Source: Wenzhouxiangella marina
GTDB lineage: Bacteria; Pseudomonadota; Gammaproteobacteria; Xanthomonadales; Wenzhouxiangellaceae
NCBI RefSeq assembly: GCF_001187785.1
Contig: NZ_CP012154.1
Location: forward strand, 3,466,501-3,530,500
DNA: 64,000 bases
Direction of reading: 5' to 3'
Made by a program: the position numbers and the translations under genes. Within the stretch, counting starts at the first letter, position 1. Every line of letters begins with the position of its first letter. The notes beneath the pieces were generated by a model, which saw only the letters and a list, made by a program, of their open reading frames with translations, was not told the origin of the DNA and did no database searches. Positions 24,826 to 36,721 of this stretch are shown here, piece after piece.

Positions 24826-25422
24826 TCAAACTTGATCGAACCGGTCCTGGAAAATCTCGACCGCGGGCACAATGCTGATCGAGACAGACCAGTCAAGGGT
24901 GAAGGGACCCGCTTCCGAGCCCAATCTACCGAAAACACTGAGGGAGTACTCCCCTGCAGGAACAGGATCAGTCAGCACATTGCCTGAGTTGCTGTTGACC
25001 GGAATATTGACAAAGGCGATGTTCTCTTCGGGGCTTCTAACACCAAAGCCAATGAGGGTAATAACCCCGCCAATGTTGGCTGATGTCACTTCGATACTCT
25101 CGATCAAATACCCTTCGGGAACGGTCACCAGGAAACTATCCTGAGTGTCACCGTCTTTCGCCCCATTGCAATCATTCGGAGCGCATACACCATCAAGCGT
25201 ACCAGAAACCGTATTTCCACCGGGGTCAAGCTCCCCAACCGACACACCGAAGGCGAAGCTACTGCTTCCAGGAAAATCGGTAGTTTCCTGCACGTCGATA
25301 GCCTGAACATTCGACACGATCAAGACTAGTGCACAAAAAGCAAACCACCGCTTTCGGCTCATTAAAGTCTTATCTACGGAAAATGGTTGCCCGGAGTCTC
25401 GGACTAGGAAATCCTGCTTCAT
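24826..25422 (-). CDS. Exported protein ending in an F-x-D-R-F motif
   Basis: A 198-residue protein. The chosen ATG at 25422 has an AGGAG Shine-Dalgarno six bases upstream; the hydrophobic export signal (WFAFCALVLIVSNVQA) then starts about 23 residues in, making a long n-region. An ATG at 25362 would give a shorter signal peptide but has no Shine-Dalgarno. The mature domain is beta-rich (TTDFPGSSSFAFGVSVGELDPGGN, YLIESIEVTSANIGG, AGEYSLSVFGRLG), like a jellyroll pre-peptidase domain. It ends EIFQDRFDQV, the tag seen in other exported proteins here. GC is lower than average. Confidence 0.7.
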   Translation of the reverse strand: MKQDFLVRDSGQPFSVDKTLMSRKRWFAFCALVLIVSNVQAIDVQETTDFPGSSSFAFGVSVGELDPGGNTVSGTLDGVCAPNDCNGAKDGDTQDSFLVTVPEGYLIESIEVTSANIGGVITLIGFGVRSPEENIAFVNIPVNSNSGNVLTDPVPAGEYSLSVFGRLGSEAGPFTLDWSVSISIVPAVEIFQDRFDQV

Positions 25423-25526
25423 GTTTACTCCTGGAACGTTGAATTCAGATTGTATCTGCGACATGACCCACGCAAATCAGCGTAGCTGCGACACATGTCG
25501 TGACGGCGCCCATGCAAACGCATGAT

Positions 25527-27437
25527 TCAGAGAGGGAGCTTCCGGTAGACGTTCAATCGGCCTGGTGCAAAGGGCACGGTATAGCCCGGATCCTCAAAGC
25601 GAGAAACCGGGCCAACCTCCAGGACATGAATGTCCTGTCCATTGGTTTCCTTCAGAAAAGTCCAGCTGCGCGAAATCGAGAATCCACTACCTGGATCCTG
25701 TTTGATTTCAATCTCTCCTCGGGCATTGACCAACCAGGTCAAAGCCACGGAGTTGGCCGGCTCGGGATCAGTCGGGTTGCTCAGGGTTGCGCTCCAGCCC
25801 ACACCGCCCGGCTCCAGCACGAAGGTAAAGAACCCCGTATCTCCACCAGGGAAGCCGGGATACAGCAAGTGCCTGAACGCAAGCGATGCATATCTTCCCG
25901 CTACGTTCTCTGTCAGAAAGGGCGCCGTGTCCGGTGATGGAAAGGCGCCAACGTTGCTTGTACCGGTAGGCGTGCCCCCATCGGAGATTCGAAGGACGGT
26001 CGCAGCATAGGCGTTGGCCCAATCGCCGCTGACCAGGCGGTACTCATGAGTCTGCAGCCCGCCACCCTCCAGGATCAGGACACCCTGCGAGACCGACCAC
26101 TGCATCGTGGCCCCGATACGCTCGAGCGTCGCCGTCCCGCTGGAGCTGAAGGTCACCCGATCCGAGTAATAGATATTGTTAGGGAATTCGGGGGCCGGAG
26201 ACGGATCCTTGAACTCCAGGATCCATTGTTCACCGTCAGTCGGCACTGGCCACGGCAGCAGCTCCGAGACACCGAAATATCCGGGGTAATAGGTCGGTCG
26301 GCGGGAATCGAATACCTCTTCTGGAATCTCGGGATTATTTGGATAGCGCCAGACAATGCGCTCGCTCAAGCCCACCAGGGTCAGATACTCGGACGCATCG
26401 ACTTCGCGGACGTCCCGCCAGTCGATCTCGACACGACGCTCGATCTGCTCATCACCAATGAGGACGGCATTGAACAAGGACTGTAGTGGCTCGCCGTCGC
26501 CGCGTTCAGCTCGAATGGCTCGCAGAGCACCTGGAGCGCTTTCCATCCGGGACGGAAAGACGAGGTCGTCCCGATCCCTCAAGGTGAACGCCGCCGCACC
26601 ACCAGCCATTGACAGACCATAGCTGCCGGTTAGATCTGATTGAACCGTCATCAACCAAGGACAGCTCACCATCAAACCAACACAATAGCTGCCGATCTCG
26701 ACTCTAGAATCTGGCAATTGAGTCGGGCGGTAGAGTGACGGATTGTTCATGAAGGGATCGAGCGCCGCGTCGAAATCGACGCTCGTAGCCGTCGCGTTGA
26801 TTTCGGAGTTGAGTTGCGCCAGCAGCGCTCGGTCCAATGCCACATCCAACGAATCATCAGCGCCGGGAGGCAGGGGGAAACTAGATCGATTGAGAAATGC
26901 CAGGCCGATCATGGCCTCGACGGCATAGCGCGACTGCAGCGCGAAACGGTAAGGCGCGAGCTGCGGCTCGGACCAGGGCGGGCTGAGACCTTCGAAATCG
27001 CTCAAGGTCCAATCGACCACCGCGTAGAGCGCCGTACTGAATGGCGTGACGGGCCCGACCCGGAAGATCTGCTGCGCATCGGCATTCGCAGTCAGATAGG
27101 CACATGAATGGACGATGCGCGCGGCACCGACGTGAATCTGATCGCCCGTGCCCCGCATGCGGACCGTGACCAGGCCCGCGGGATCGGAGCAATCGAAATC
27201 GATGGAGTAGGCACCAAATTCATCGGCAGTCCCCGTGGCGGTCGTGTTTCCCGCGGCACTGATCTCCACGGACGCATTGGCCAGACTCGGATTCTTGGTC
27301 TGGCCAGTCAGGGTGATCGTGGTCGAGCCCGAGGTAGACCCATCCACAGCGGCCAATGCCGGCGTCGAAAATCCAGTAATGGAAAGGACGATCGACAATA
27401 TTGGGCGCACGGTGGCCCGAACGATGAACGAAGTCAT
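25527..27437 (-). CDS. Large exported protein, hypothetical
   Basis: A 636-residue protein with a signal peptide (MTSFIVRATV...GFSTPALA). An AGGGGA Shine-Dalgarno sits before the ATG at 27437. Residues of about 30-110 look like a carboxypeptidase-regulatory/Ig-like module (TITLTGQTKNPSLANASVEI, GTADEFGAYSIDFDC). The rest is beta-rich with no family I recognise. A late block (ATLERIGATMQWSVSQGVLILEGGG) resembles lipocalin-like repeats. It lacks the F-x-D-R-F tag of its neighbour. GC is somewhat lower than the house-keeping genes. Confidence 0.72.
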   Translation of the reverse strand: MTSFIVRATVRPILSIVLSITGFSTPALAAVDGSTSGSTTITLTGQTKNPSLANASVEISAAGNTTATGTADEFGAYSIDFDCSDPAGLVTVRMRGTGDQIHVGAARIVHSCAYLTANADAQQIFRVGPVTPFSTALYAVVDWTLSDFEGLSPPWSEPQLAPYRFALQSRYAVEAMIGLAFLNRSSFPLPPGADDSLDVALDRALLAQLNSEINATATSVDFDAALDPFMNNPSLYRPTQLPDSRVEIGSYCVGLMVSCPWLMTVQSDLTGSYGLSMAGGAAAFTLRDRDDLVFPSRMESAPGALRAIRAERGDGEPLQSLFNAVLIGDEQIERRVEIDWRDVREVDASEYLTLVGLSERIVWRYPNNPEIPEEVFDSRRPTYYPGYFGVSELLPWPVPTDGEQWILEFKDPSPAPEFPNNIYYSDRVTFSSSGTATLERIGATMQWSVSQGVLILEGGGLQTHEYRLVSGDWANAYAATVLRISDGGTPTGTSNVGAFPSPDTAPFLTENVAGRYASLAFRHLLYPGFPGGDTGFFTFVLEPGGVGWSATLSNPTDPEPANSVALTWLVNARGEIEIKQDPGSGFSISRSWTFLKETNGQDIHVLEVGPVSRFEDPGYTVPFAPGRLNVYRKLPL

Positions 27438-27512
27438 ATTGATTCCCCTGCCAAGTAGGTTGATCGGCACGCCAAGCCGACCTTCGGAGCCTACGAGGAT
27501 TCGTTCAGAACT

Positions 27513-28930
27513 TCAAGGGCGGACCGGCATCAGCTTGCCCGGATTCATCAGACCAGCAGGATCGAGAGCCGACTTGACCCGCGCCATCAACTCGAGCTTT
27601 CTGGCCTGACCTCGGGCCAGCTCCTCCCGGCGCAGCTGACCCACACCGTGCTCGGCGGCGATCGATCCGCCAACGGCGTGGACCTGGTCGAAGACGATGC
27701 GGTTGCAGTCGGCCTCGCGGGCGCGGAAGTCCTCGCCGCTCAACCCCTCCGGCTGGCTCAGATTGAAGTGCAGGTTGCCGTCGCCCAGATGGCCGAAGAC
27801 GCAGGGGCGGATGCCCGGCACGGCGCGCTCCAGCTCGGACAGGACGGCCTGCATGAAGTCCGGGATGCGCGGCACGGGCACGGAGATGTCGTGCTTGAGG
27901 CTGACGCCACCGCGGGCCTGCGCGCGCGAGATGCCCTCGCGCAGGGCCCAGAAATCCAGAGCGGCCTGTTCGCTTTCGGCAAGCACCGCATCATCGATGC
28001 GCCCGCCTTGCAGCGCCGACTCGAGCACGTTCAGCAGGGCTGGTTTCAACCAGTCACCGGCCAGCGCCGACTCGACCTGGACGACGAGGTACCAGGGATG
28101 GACTCGGTCGAAGGGATCGCGGGCCCGGGGCTGATCGGCCAGCACGAAATCCAGCGCGAGGCGCGGCATGAATTCGCAGGCCGACAGGGTCTCGCCTAGC
28201 TCGGCCCGGAGCTGGCGCAATAGAGCCAGGCCCTGATCCAGCGAGTGCGTGGCGAGCATGGCGGTGACGCCTTGTCGCGGCGCGGGCGCCAGGCGCAGAC
28301 AGGCCGCGGTGATGATGCCGAGCGTGCCTTCGGAGCCGATCAACAGCTGTTTCAGGTCGTAGCCGCTGTTGTCCTTCCGAAGCGGGCTCAGTTCACTGAA
28401 GACGCGGCCGTCGGGCAGCACCGCTTCCAGGCCCAGCACCTGGGCCCGGGTGTTGCCGTAGCGAATGGTCAGGTTGCCGCCGGCGTTCGTGGCCAGGGTG
28501 CCGCCGATCGTGGCCGTGCCCTCGGAGGCCAGGCTGACCGGGTAGCGCAGGCCGTGCTCGGCGGCGATCTGGCGCACCCGGGCCAGGGGCATCCCCGCCT
28601 CGACCACCAGGCTGGTGTCGATCGGGTCGATGGATCGGAGGCGCCGCATGCGCTCCAGGCTGATGATCAGCTCGCCATTGATCGGCGAGGCACCACCCAC
28701 CAGGCCCGTACGCCCACCCTGGGGAACCATGGCGAGCTCATGTTCGCTGCAGCAACGCACGATGGCGGCCAGCTGCTCCGTGGACTCGGGCCGCGCCACG
28801 GCCAGGGCTCGGCCATGGAAGCGCCCGCGGGGTTCGTTCAGATAGGGCGCGAGGTCCTCGGGCTCATGGAGCAGACCCGGACCGTCGAGCAAGCGCCCCA
28901 GCGCGGCCAGGGCATCCCGGCCCCTGTCAC

Positions 28931-28934
<4 letters not shown>
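27513..28934 (-). CDS. FAD-linked oxidase (GlcD / D-2-hydroxyglutarate dehydrogenase type)
   Basis: A 473-residue flavoprotein. The FAD_binding_4 domain has MVPQGGRTGLVGGASP, SEGTATIGGTLATNAGG and RYGNTRAQVLGLEAVLPDG. The C-terminal substrate domain has FGHLGDGNLHFNLS (metal-binding His) and AEHGVGQLRREEL. Family members oxidise D-2-hydroxy acids to 2-oxo acids, with electrons passed to ETF or quinone; 2-hydroxyglutarate or lactate are likely substrates. The ATG at 28934 overlaps the amidohydrolase stop by 4 bp, so the two are translationally coupled. Confidence 0.93.
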
Positions 28935-30523
<1,589 letters not shown>

Positions 30524-30576
30524 CGTTTCTCTTCCTTCAGGCAGTCGTCGCGGGCCGGAAGCGCCGCGCGGATCGA

Positions 30577-31539
30577 TCATTGCCACTGTATCAGGACCGC
30601 GGTGTAGATCACGAAGGCCGTGAGCAACAATCCACCTTCGAGCCGGTTGATCCGTCCGGGCCGCCGCAGCCCGATCCCGAACACCAGCAGGGCCAGGCTC
30701 AGGCCGAACATCACCGGCCAGTCGCGAAGCATCAGCACCGGGTTGACCGGCAGCGGCGCGACCAGGCCGGCCAGGCCGACCACGATCAGGGTATTGAACA
30801 GGTTCGAGCCGATGATGTTGCCCACGGCCAGCTCGTTCTCGCCCCGCCGAGCCGCGACCAGACTGGAGGCCAGCTCGGGCAGGGAGGTGCCGATCGCCAC
30901 CACGGTCAGACCGATCACCAGATCGCTCATGCCGGCGCGTTGGGCCAGACCCACGGCCGCCCAGACCAGCAGGCGCGAACTGAGCACCAGGGCAATCAGG
31001 CTCAGCAGCAGCCAGAGGAGACTCGAACCCCGCAGCGGGGTCGACTTCTCCAGCGAATCGGCCGAGTCGACGGCCAGCGGATCGTCGGGGTGGCGACGGG
31101 CCTGGATGATGCTCCAGCCCAGCAGCACGGTGAAAACCAGCAGCAGGACGATCGCCTCGAGGCGGGTCACGGTGCCATCGTAGAGCTGCCAGGCAGCCAG
31201 CAAGGTGATCCCGAGCAGAATCGGCAGCTCTCGATTGAGGACGGCGGACTGCACGGCGATCGGCCGAATCAGGGCCGTCAGGCCCAGGATGAGTGCGATA
31301 TTGGTGATGTTGGAGCCGTAGGCATTGCCCAGGGCGATGCCCGGATTGCCCTGCCAGGTGGCGAACACGGAGACGGTCATTTCCGGCGCCGAGGTGCCGA
31401 AGCCGACCACGATCATCCCGATCAGCAGGGGCGACAGACCGAGCTGTCCCGCAAGACCGGAGGCGGAGGCCACGAAGCGATCGGCGCTCCACAGCAGCAC
31501 GGTGAGCCCGGCCGCCAGGGCCAGCACCAGCGTCAACAT
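30577..31539 (-). CDS. Calcium/sodium antiporter (YrbG-like)
   Basis: A 320-residue membrane protein with ten predicted helices in two inverted halves. Each half has the ion-binding alpha-repeat: IVVGFGTSAPEMTVSV near residue 45 and LTVVAIGTSLPELASSL near residue 205, with GNAYGSNITNIALILG and GNIIGSNLFNTLIVVG. Both Glu residues are kept, so exchange of Ca2+ for Na+ is expected. The start at 31539 gives the family N-terminus. A GATAAT hexamer about 55 bp upstream is a candidate -10. Confidence 0.94.
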   Translation of the reverse strand: MLTLVLALAAGLTVLLWSADRFVASASGLAGQLGLSPLLIGMIVVGFGTSAPEMTVSVFATWQGNPGIALGNAYGSNITNIALILGLTALIRPIAVQSAVLNRELPILLGITLLAAWQLYDGTVTRLEAIVLLLVFTVLLGWSIIQARRHPDDPLAVDSADSLEKSTPLRGSSLLWLLLSLIALVLSSRLLVWAAVGLAQRAGMSDLVIGLTVVAIGTSLPELASSLVAARRGENELAVGNIIGSNLFNTLIVVGLAGLVAPLPVNPVLMLRDWPVMFGLSLALLVFGIGLRRPGRINRLEGGLLLTAFVIYTAVLIQWQ

Positions 31540-31739
31540 GGGAAACGATCCTTCCGCATTCTCCTGACCTCGGACCCGAATCAGCACCCATTATCGGCCA
31601 GACCCTGCCAGCCCCGTCAAACCGACTGGCGCCGACATCGGCCCGACAAGCGGCCTTGAACGACGGCTGTGGCACTGACTAGCATGGCGCTTCGTTCTAC
31701 TTGGAGGGGGGATCGACGACAACCGGGAGCTCGACCGAC

Positions 31740-34700
31740 ATGCCACGCCCTTTCCACCTCCTGAGCAGCGCGCTCTGCCTCTGCTTTCTCATCAGCCTGA
31801 ATGCTTCGGCCCAGGTGCCACCCGTCAACCCCGGGTTTCCCGATGAGCTGAGCTGCCAGCCCGGCGAACTGCTCTATCGCCAGGTCGGCCTCGGTCGCGT
31901 CGCCAACATCATCTATCACAACGGCGTGCTCCTCTCGAACAATGTCGGCGGCGGCGCCCGACGCTGGTGGCGCTTCACCGATCCGGACGACCCGACCACT
32001 CTGTCCATCTACGCCACCGACGAGGACGTGCCGACCGATCACGGCACCCATGCCGCCACCAAGATCGGCGACTACGCCTGCGGCGCCTGGGGCTGTCGGG
32101 TGCGCAGCGACGGGCCCGGCCAGCTGGCCAGCCAGCTCATGCCACCGAGCGCGCCCGGCGAGATCTCCGGCGGCTTCACGCCGCAGAACCAGCCCGAACC
32201 CGCCGGCGGCGGCCTGCACCGCCTCTACTACCCCTGGGCCCTGCCCTTCAACTGGATCCAGTACGGCGCCAATCCGGGCCAGGGACGCCTGTGGCGCGGC
32301 GACGAACTGCTGGCCGAATGGGAGCCGCTGGCCGATCACGGCGTGGCCGGCAACGCCATCCTGATCGGCAACTACCTGTTCATGGTCTCCGACGCCTCCA
32401 TGCTCGGTGTGGTCAGCTACGACATCTCGCCGGTCTTCGAGACCCCACCCGGACCGCCGCGCTTTCTCGACAAGCTGTCCGGCGCCTTCGGGGCCTACAT
32501 CGGCGCGGTCTGGAAGAACTACCTGGTGCTGGCGGGCGGCGAACCCCGCAACCTGCTCTACGTGGTCGATTACTCCGACCCGACCGCGCTGAGCCTGGTC
32601 ACCACCCTGGACCTGACCGGCAACCCGGACCTCGATGCCGGCACCAATGTGCCCTACGTGCAGACCCAGGACGAATACGTCTTCACCCGACGTCACAAGA
32701 TCAACATGGAAACCCTGACGCCGGAGCTGGAGCTCGACGAAGTCGGCAACAACCGCCCACCCGGAAGCGTCGCCGGCCCCCTGGACGTCAGCCAGTACAA
32801 GCTGCCCATCGGCAATCTGCTGGTCACCGGCTCCTACAGCTTCGGCGGCCGTGACGGCGTCGGCGTCTGGTGTCACCAGGCCAGCCCCGACAACCGCGCG
32901 CCCTATGTCGACTACCACATCCCGAGGCCGGGCCAGACCGGCTACCCGCTGGGCGCACCGATCAGCCTGATCATCCCCGAGACCCTGGAGTCCTTCACCA
33001 TCATCAACGGCGAGACCGTGATCGTGCGGCCGGTCGGCGGCCAGGCGCTGGATGCCTGGGCGTCCTTCTCGCACGACGGCATCCTCACGATCACGCCCTA
33101 CGAGTACTTCGAACCCGACACGACCTACGAAGTGATCGTCACCGCCGGCGGCATCAAGGACGCAGCGGGCAACGGCATCGAGGGCTACAGCTTCACCTTC
33201 TCCACCGGCGAGGCCCTGGGCGGCGGCAACGGGGCACCGGAGATCAGCCAGTTCGAGATGAGCGCCTCACCGGTCGACCCCGGCCAGAGCGTCACCCTGA
33301 GCGTCTCGGCCAGCGATCCGGAGTCCGACCCGCTCGAGTATCGCTTCTCGCCTGGCGACGGCAGCCCGAGCACGGCCTGGACGAGCAGCGCCCAGTACAC
33401 GCACAGCTTCACCGAAACCGGGCATTTCGAGGTCAAGGTCCAGGTGCGCGACCAGAAACCCGACGGTACGACCTCGGTGGTCACGGAAACCCGCACCCTG
33501 ACCGTGGCCAGCCTGCCGGCCGGCCCGCTGCCCGTCTCGTCCAGCAGCATTCAGGTGGATGAAACGCGCCGCCTGGTCTGGTCCGTCAACCGCGACAACG
33601 ACACGGTCGCTCGCATCGACGCCGACACGGGCGCTCTGCTGTCGGAAATCGACCTGCCCACCCTGCTCGGGGAAGACCAGCGACTCGAGCCGGTCAGCCT
33701 GGCCGTGGTGCCAAGCAGCGGCCAGGTCTGGATCGCCCTGTCGAAGGGCGACGGCCTGGCCGTTCTCGACGCCTCCGGGGCCCTGGTCGATGCCATCGAC
33801 ACCGGCTACGGCAGCGCGCCGCAGGCCGTGCTGGTCAGCCCCGACCAGGCGCAGGTCTTCGTCTCCACGCGCGCCCGGGCCAACGGCGACCGAGGCGCTG
33901 GCCAGGTGCTGCGCTTCGCGACGTCCACCGGCGTTCAGACGGGTCAACTGGATCTGGGCCCCGAGGCCGGCGCCATGGCGCTCAGCGGCGATGGCAGCCG
34001 CCTGTTCATTGCGCGCTTCATTTCCGCCGAACACCACGGCGAGATCTGGGAAGTCGATGCCCAGGCGATGAGCCTGACGCGAACGATTCGACTGCGCCGC
34101 GACCGCGGCCGAGCCGGCCTGGACGGTGGCGGCTCGCAGGGTCCGGGCGTGCCCAACTACCTGGCCAGCCTGGTGATCGACCCGCACGGCGACTGGCTCT
34201 GGTACACGGCCATCAAGGCCGACACGAACCGCGGCCTGTTCTTCGATCAGGGCACGGGCCTGAACCTGCCGCTGGCCCACGACACGACGGTCCGCCCGAT
34301 GCTGGGGAGGATCGACCTGAACGCGCCCGTGCCCGTCGAGCCGGGCGTCGACAGCTTCGGCAACGAGCGCCTCGACGGTGACAACGCCGACTCCCCCAGC
34401 GCGATCGTCTTCTCGCCGCGCGGGGACTACGTCTTCACGAGCTTCCAGGGCAATGACACGGTCGCGATCTTCGACGATCTGGCGATCCGAGCCGGCAGCG
34501 GGCGAACCTCCCTGGCCCGGCTGGAAGTCGGCTCGGCGCCGCGAGGCATCGCCTTCGACGCCACCGGCAACACGGTCTGGGTCGAGAACTTCCTGGGACG
34601 CTCGGTCAGCAGGATCGACGTGGACGCCTTCCTGGCCACGGGCGAGCGGGCCTTCCCTAGCAGCGAACTCGCCAGCAGCGGGATCGAGACCCTGGCGCCC

Positions 34701-35954
34701 GACGTGCTGGCCGGCAAGCGGCTGTTCTACTTCGCCGGCAACGACCCGGAGGGCAGCAACCCGATGAGTTTCGAGGGCTACATCAGCTGCGCGAGCTGCC
34801 ACATCGACGGCGGCCACGACGGTCGCACCTGGGACTTCAGCCAGCGCGGCGAAGGCTTCCGCAACACCCAGGACCTGCGCGGCCGGGCCGGCCTTGGCCA
34901 CGGCAATCTGCACTGGACCGAGAACTTCGATGAACCCCAGGACTTCATCCTCGACATCATGGGCGAGTTCGACGGCACCGGTTTTCTGCCCGAGGGCGAA
35001 AGCCCCCATCCATCCCTGGGCGCGCCCAATGCCGGACGCAGCACGGAGCTGGATCAACTGGCCGCCTACATGAACTCCCTCGACCGCGGACACCTGCCGC
35101 GCAGCCCCTGGCGTCAGAGCAATGGTCAGATCAGCGCCGCCGCCCTGGCCGGCGCCGATCACTTCGCTTCGCTGGGCTGCGCCGGCTGTCATGACCCCTT
35201 GAGTGACTATACGGACGCCTCCGTCGGCGCGGGCATCCTGCACGACGTCGGCACCCTCCGAACCAGTTCCGGCATGCGCCTGGGCGGGACGCTCGCCGGC
35301 ATGGGCACGCCGACCCTGCTTGGCCTCTGGAACACGGCCCCCTACTTCCATGACGGCTCGGCCGCCGCCCTGGACGAGGTCTTCACGGTCGCCGGGGGCG
35401 AGATCTTCCAGGCCGAGGACGCCGCGCTTGCCGGCGGCGCCATGGTACCCAACTGGATCGAGATCAACTGGGACTCCACGGCGCATGGCGCCCTGGTGGA
35501 GTTCGGCAGCAACGGGGCCAGCGCGACCTTCAACGGTGTCGACGGCGGCAGCGGCGGGCTCGGCGCGATCGAACTGCGCATGCTGCCCAACACCGGCGGG
35601 GTGTTCCGCCTGACGGTCAACGGCAGCCACGTCCAGGACCTGAGCTTCGATCAGCAGCAGGTGGCCTTCGACTGGCGTCGCCTGCGCTTCGAGAACGTGC
35701 CCCTGAACGCCGGCACCGGCAACACCGTGGTCGTCAGCCGCCTGTCGACCAGCAGCTGGCAGAGTCCGGCCCTGGATCACATCACCGTCTCGACCGTCAA
35801 CGATCTCGCCCAGGCCCAGGCCCACCGCTCGGCTGCCAGCCTGTCACCGACGGAACTGGCCGAACTGCGCGCCTACCTGCTCGAGCTCGACGGTCGCGAT
35901 CCGAACGGCCTGATCATCGACCCGGATCGCATCTTCAGGGACCGATTCCAGTAG
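31740..35954 (+). CDS. Giant exported multidomain protein: Ig-like/PKD, beta-propeller, di-heme cytochrome, carbohydrate-binding insert, DRF tag
   Basis: A 1,404-residue protein with a signal peptide (HLLSSALCLCFLISLNASA). Parts in order: a propeller-like region with unassigned repeats; an Ig-like module (YEYFEPDTTYEVIVTAGGI) near residue 455; a PKD domain near 515-600 (YRFSPGDGSPS); a YVTN-type propeller to about 990 (VFTSFQGNDTVAIFDDLA); a di-heme module with CASCH (residue 1017) and CAGCH (residue 1147) plus NTAPYFHDGSA, as in MauG/cytochrome c peroxidases; then an inserted domain (EIFQAEDAALAGGAMVPNW) like CBM6/malectin folds. It ends DPDRIFRDRFQ. Extracytoplasmic redox activity on a sugar-containing partner is an inference. 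Confidence 0.88.
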   Translation: MPRPFHLLSSALCLCFLISLNASAQVPPVNPGFPDELSCQPGELLYRQVGLGRVANIIYHNGVLLSNNVGGGARRWWRFTDPDDPTTLSIYATDEDVPTDHGTHAATKIGDYACGAWGCRVRSDGPGQLASQLMPPSAPGEISGGFTPQNQPEPAGGGLHRLYYPWALPFNWIQYGANPGQGRLWRGDELLAEWEPLADHGVAGNAILIGNYLFMVSDASMLGVVSYDISPVFETPPGPPRFLDKLSGAFGAYIGAVWKNYLVLAGGEPRNLLYVVDYSDPTALSLVTTLDLTGNPDLDAGTNVPYVQTQDEYVFTRRHKINMETLTPELELDEVGNNRPPGSVAGPLDVSQYKLPIGNLLVTGSYSFGGRDGVGVWCHQASPDNRAPYVDYHIPRPGQTGYPLGAPISLIIPETLESFTIINGETVIVRPVGGQALDAWASFSHDGILTITPYEYFEPDTTYEVIVTAGGIKDAAGNGIEGYSFTFSTGEALGGGNGAPEISQFEMSASPVDPGQSVTLSVSASDPESDPLEYRFSPGDGSPSTAWTSSAQYTHSFTETGHFEVKVQVRDQKPDGTTSVVTETRTLTVASLPAGPLPVSSSSIQVDETRRLVWSVNRDNDTVARIDADTGALLSEIDLPTLLGEDQRLEPVSLAVVPSSGQVWIALSKGDGLAVLDASGALVDAIDTGYGSAPQAVLVSPDQAQVFVSTRARANGDRGAGQVLRFATSTGVQTGQLDLGPEAGAMALSGDGSRLFIARFISAEHHGEIWEVDAQAMSLTRTIRLRRDRGRAGLDGGGSQGPGVPNYLASLVIDPHGDWLWYTAIKADTNRGLFFDQGTGLNLPLAHDTTVRPMLGRIDLNAPVPVEPGVDSFGNERLDGDNADSPSAIVFSPRGDYVFTSFQGNDTVAIFDDLAIRAGSGRTSLARLEVGSAPRGIAFDATGNTVWVENFLGRSVSRIDVDAFLATGERAFPSSELASSGIETLAPDVLAGKRLFYFAGNDPEGSNPMSFEGYISCASCHIDGGHDGRTWDFSQRGEGFRNTQDLRGRAGLGHGNLHWTENFDEPQDFILDIMGEFDGTGFLPEGESPHPSLGAPNAGRSTELDQLAAYMNSLDRGHLPRSPWRQSNGQISAAALAGADHFASLGCAGCHDPLSDYTDASVGAGILHDVGTLRTSSGMRLGGTLAGMGTPTLLGLWNTAPYFHDGSAAALDEVFTVAGGEIFQAEDAALAGGAMVPNWIEINWDSTAHGALVEFGSNGASATFNGVDGGSGGLGAIELRMLPNTGGVFRLTVNGSHVQDLSFDQQQVAFDWRRLRFENVPLNAGTGNTVVVSRLSTSSWQSPALDHITVSTVNDLAQAQAHRSAASLSPTELAELRAYLLELDGRDPNGLIIDPDRIFRDRFQ

Positions 35955-36058
35955 CCTTGGTGGGCCCGCGAGCGGGGCGGCGCCTGCCGTCGCCCCGCCT
36001 CGTTGCTCCGGGCCGGTCAGGCTGTCACAATCCGGGCTTTCCCGCGACCCGAGCCGCC

Positions 36059-36625
36059 ATGACTTCGACCGATCCCAGCACTGCCCCCACCCTGTTCGCC
36101 GTCCTGCTCGGAGGCCGCGCGCCGGGCTGCAAGGTGGAGCTGCACGACGTGGCCTTCGCCGTCGGCAGCGACCTGGATTCCCTGCATGAGCAATTGCTCG
36201 ACCAGTGGTTCGGCCAGGCCCGCGGCCTGCACGTGGACGCCTACCAGGCCCTCGACCGCATCGACGGCTACCGCATCGAACTGCGCAAGGACGCCGCGGC
36301 CAAAGGCCCGAAACTCTACTTCATCAATATCGGCGGCTACGCGGCCAACGAGTTCGCCGAGCAGCACGCCTACGGCTTTCTGGCGGCCGAGAACAAGACC
36401 GATGCCAAGCAACGGGCGCGTGCGACCCTGCTGCCGGGACGTATCGAGGTGCACAAGGACGATCTCTACGAGGTCGACGATTGTCTGGCGCTGGAGTCCG
36501 TCGGCGGCTGGCACGTCCACCTGATCGCCGACGAGCAGGCCCGCGCCCGCGAGGTCGTCAACGGCTACGCGCCCCTGCCGAAGCGCACCATCGACGCCTG
36601 GCTGGCCGCACGCGGCGCCGCTTGA
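36059..36625 (+). CDS. DUF1543 domain-containing protein
   Basis: A 188-residue protein. LFAVLLGGRAPGCKVELHDVAFAVG near the start is the DUF1543 signature, followed by DGYRIEL and KLYFINIGGYAANEFAEQH with a second weaker repeat (DLYEVDDCLALESVGGWHVHL). The family is cytosolic and uncharacterised. The ATG at 36059 places the signature close to the N-terminus. No operon partner is evident. Confidence 0.85.
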   Translation: MTSTDPSTAPTLFAVLLGGRAPGCKVELHDVAFAVGSDLDSLHEQLLDQWFGQARGLHVDAYQALDRIDGYRIELRKDAAAKGPKLYFINIGGYAANEFAEQHAYGFLAAENKTDAKQRARATLLPGRIEVHKDDLYEVDDCLALESVGGWHVHLIADEQARAREVVNGYAPLPKRTIDAWLAARGAA

Positions 36626-36721
36626 TCGAGACACCGATCGGTTCGGCCGGATATCGGTCGCTGGCCTGCAAAGCCACACTGGATGTTCTAGGGTAGAAGG
36701 TCACCTATCCGAACGGAGCCC

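Noticed and set aside
33267-35825. An 852-codon minus-strand frame
   Set aside because: It is entirely antisense to the giant di-heme protein gene. No signal peptide or domain was seen.
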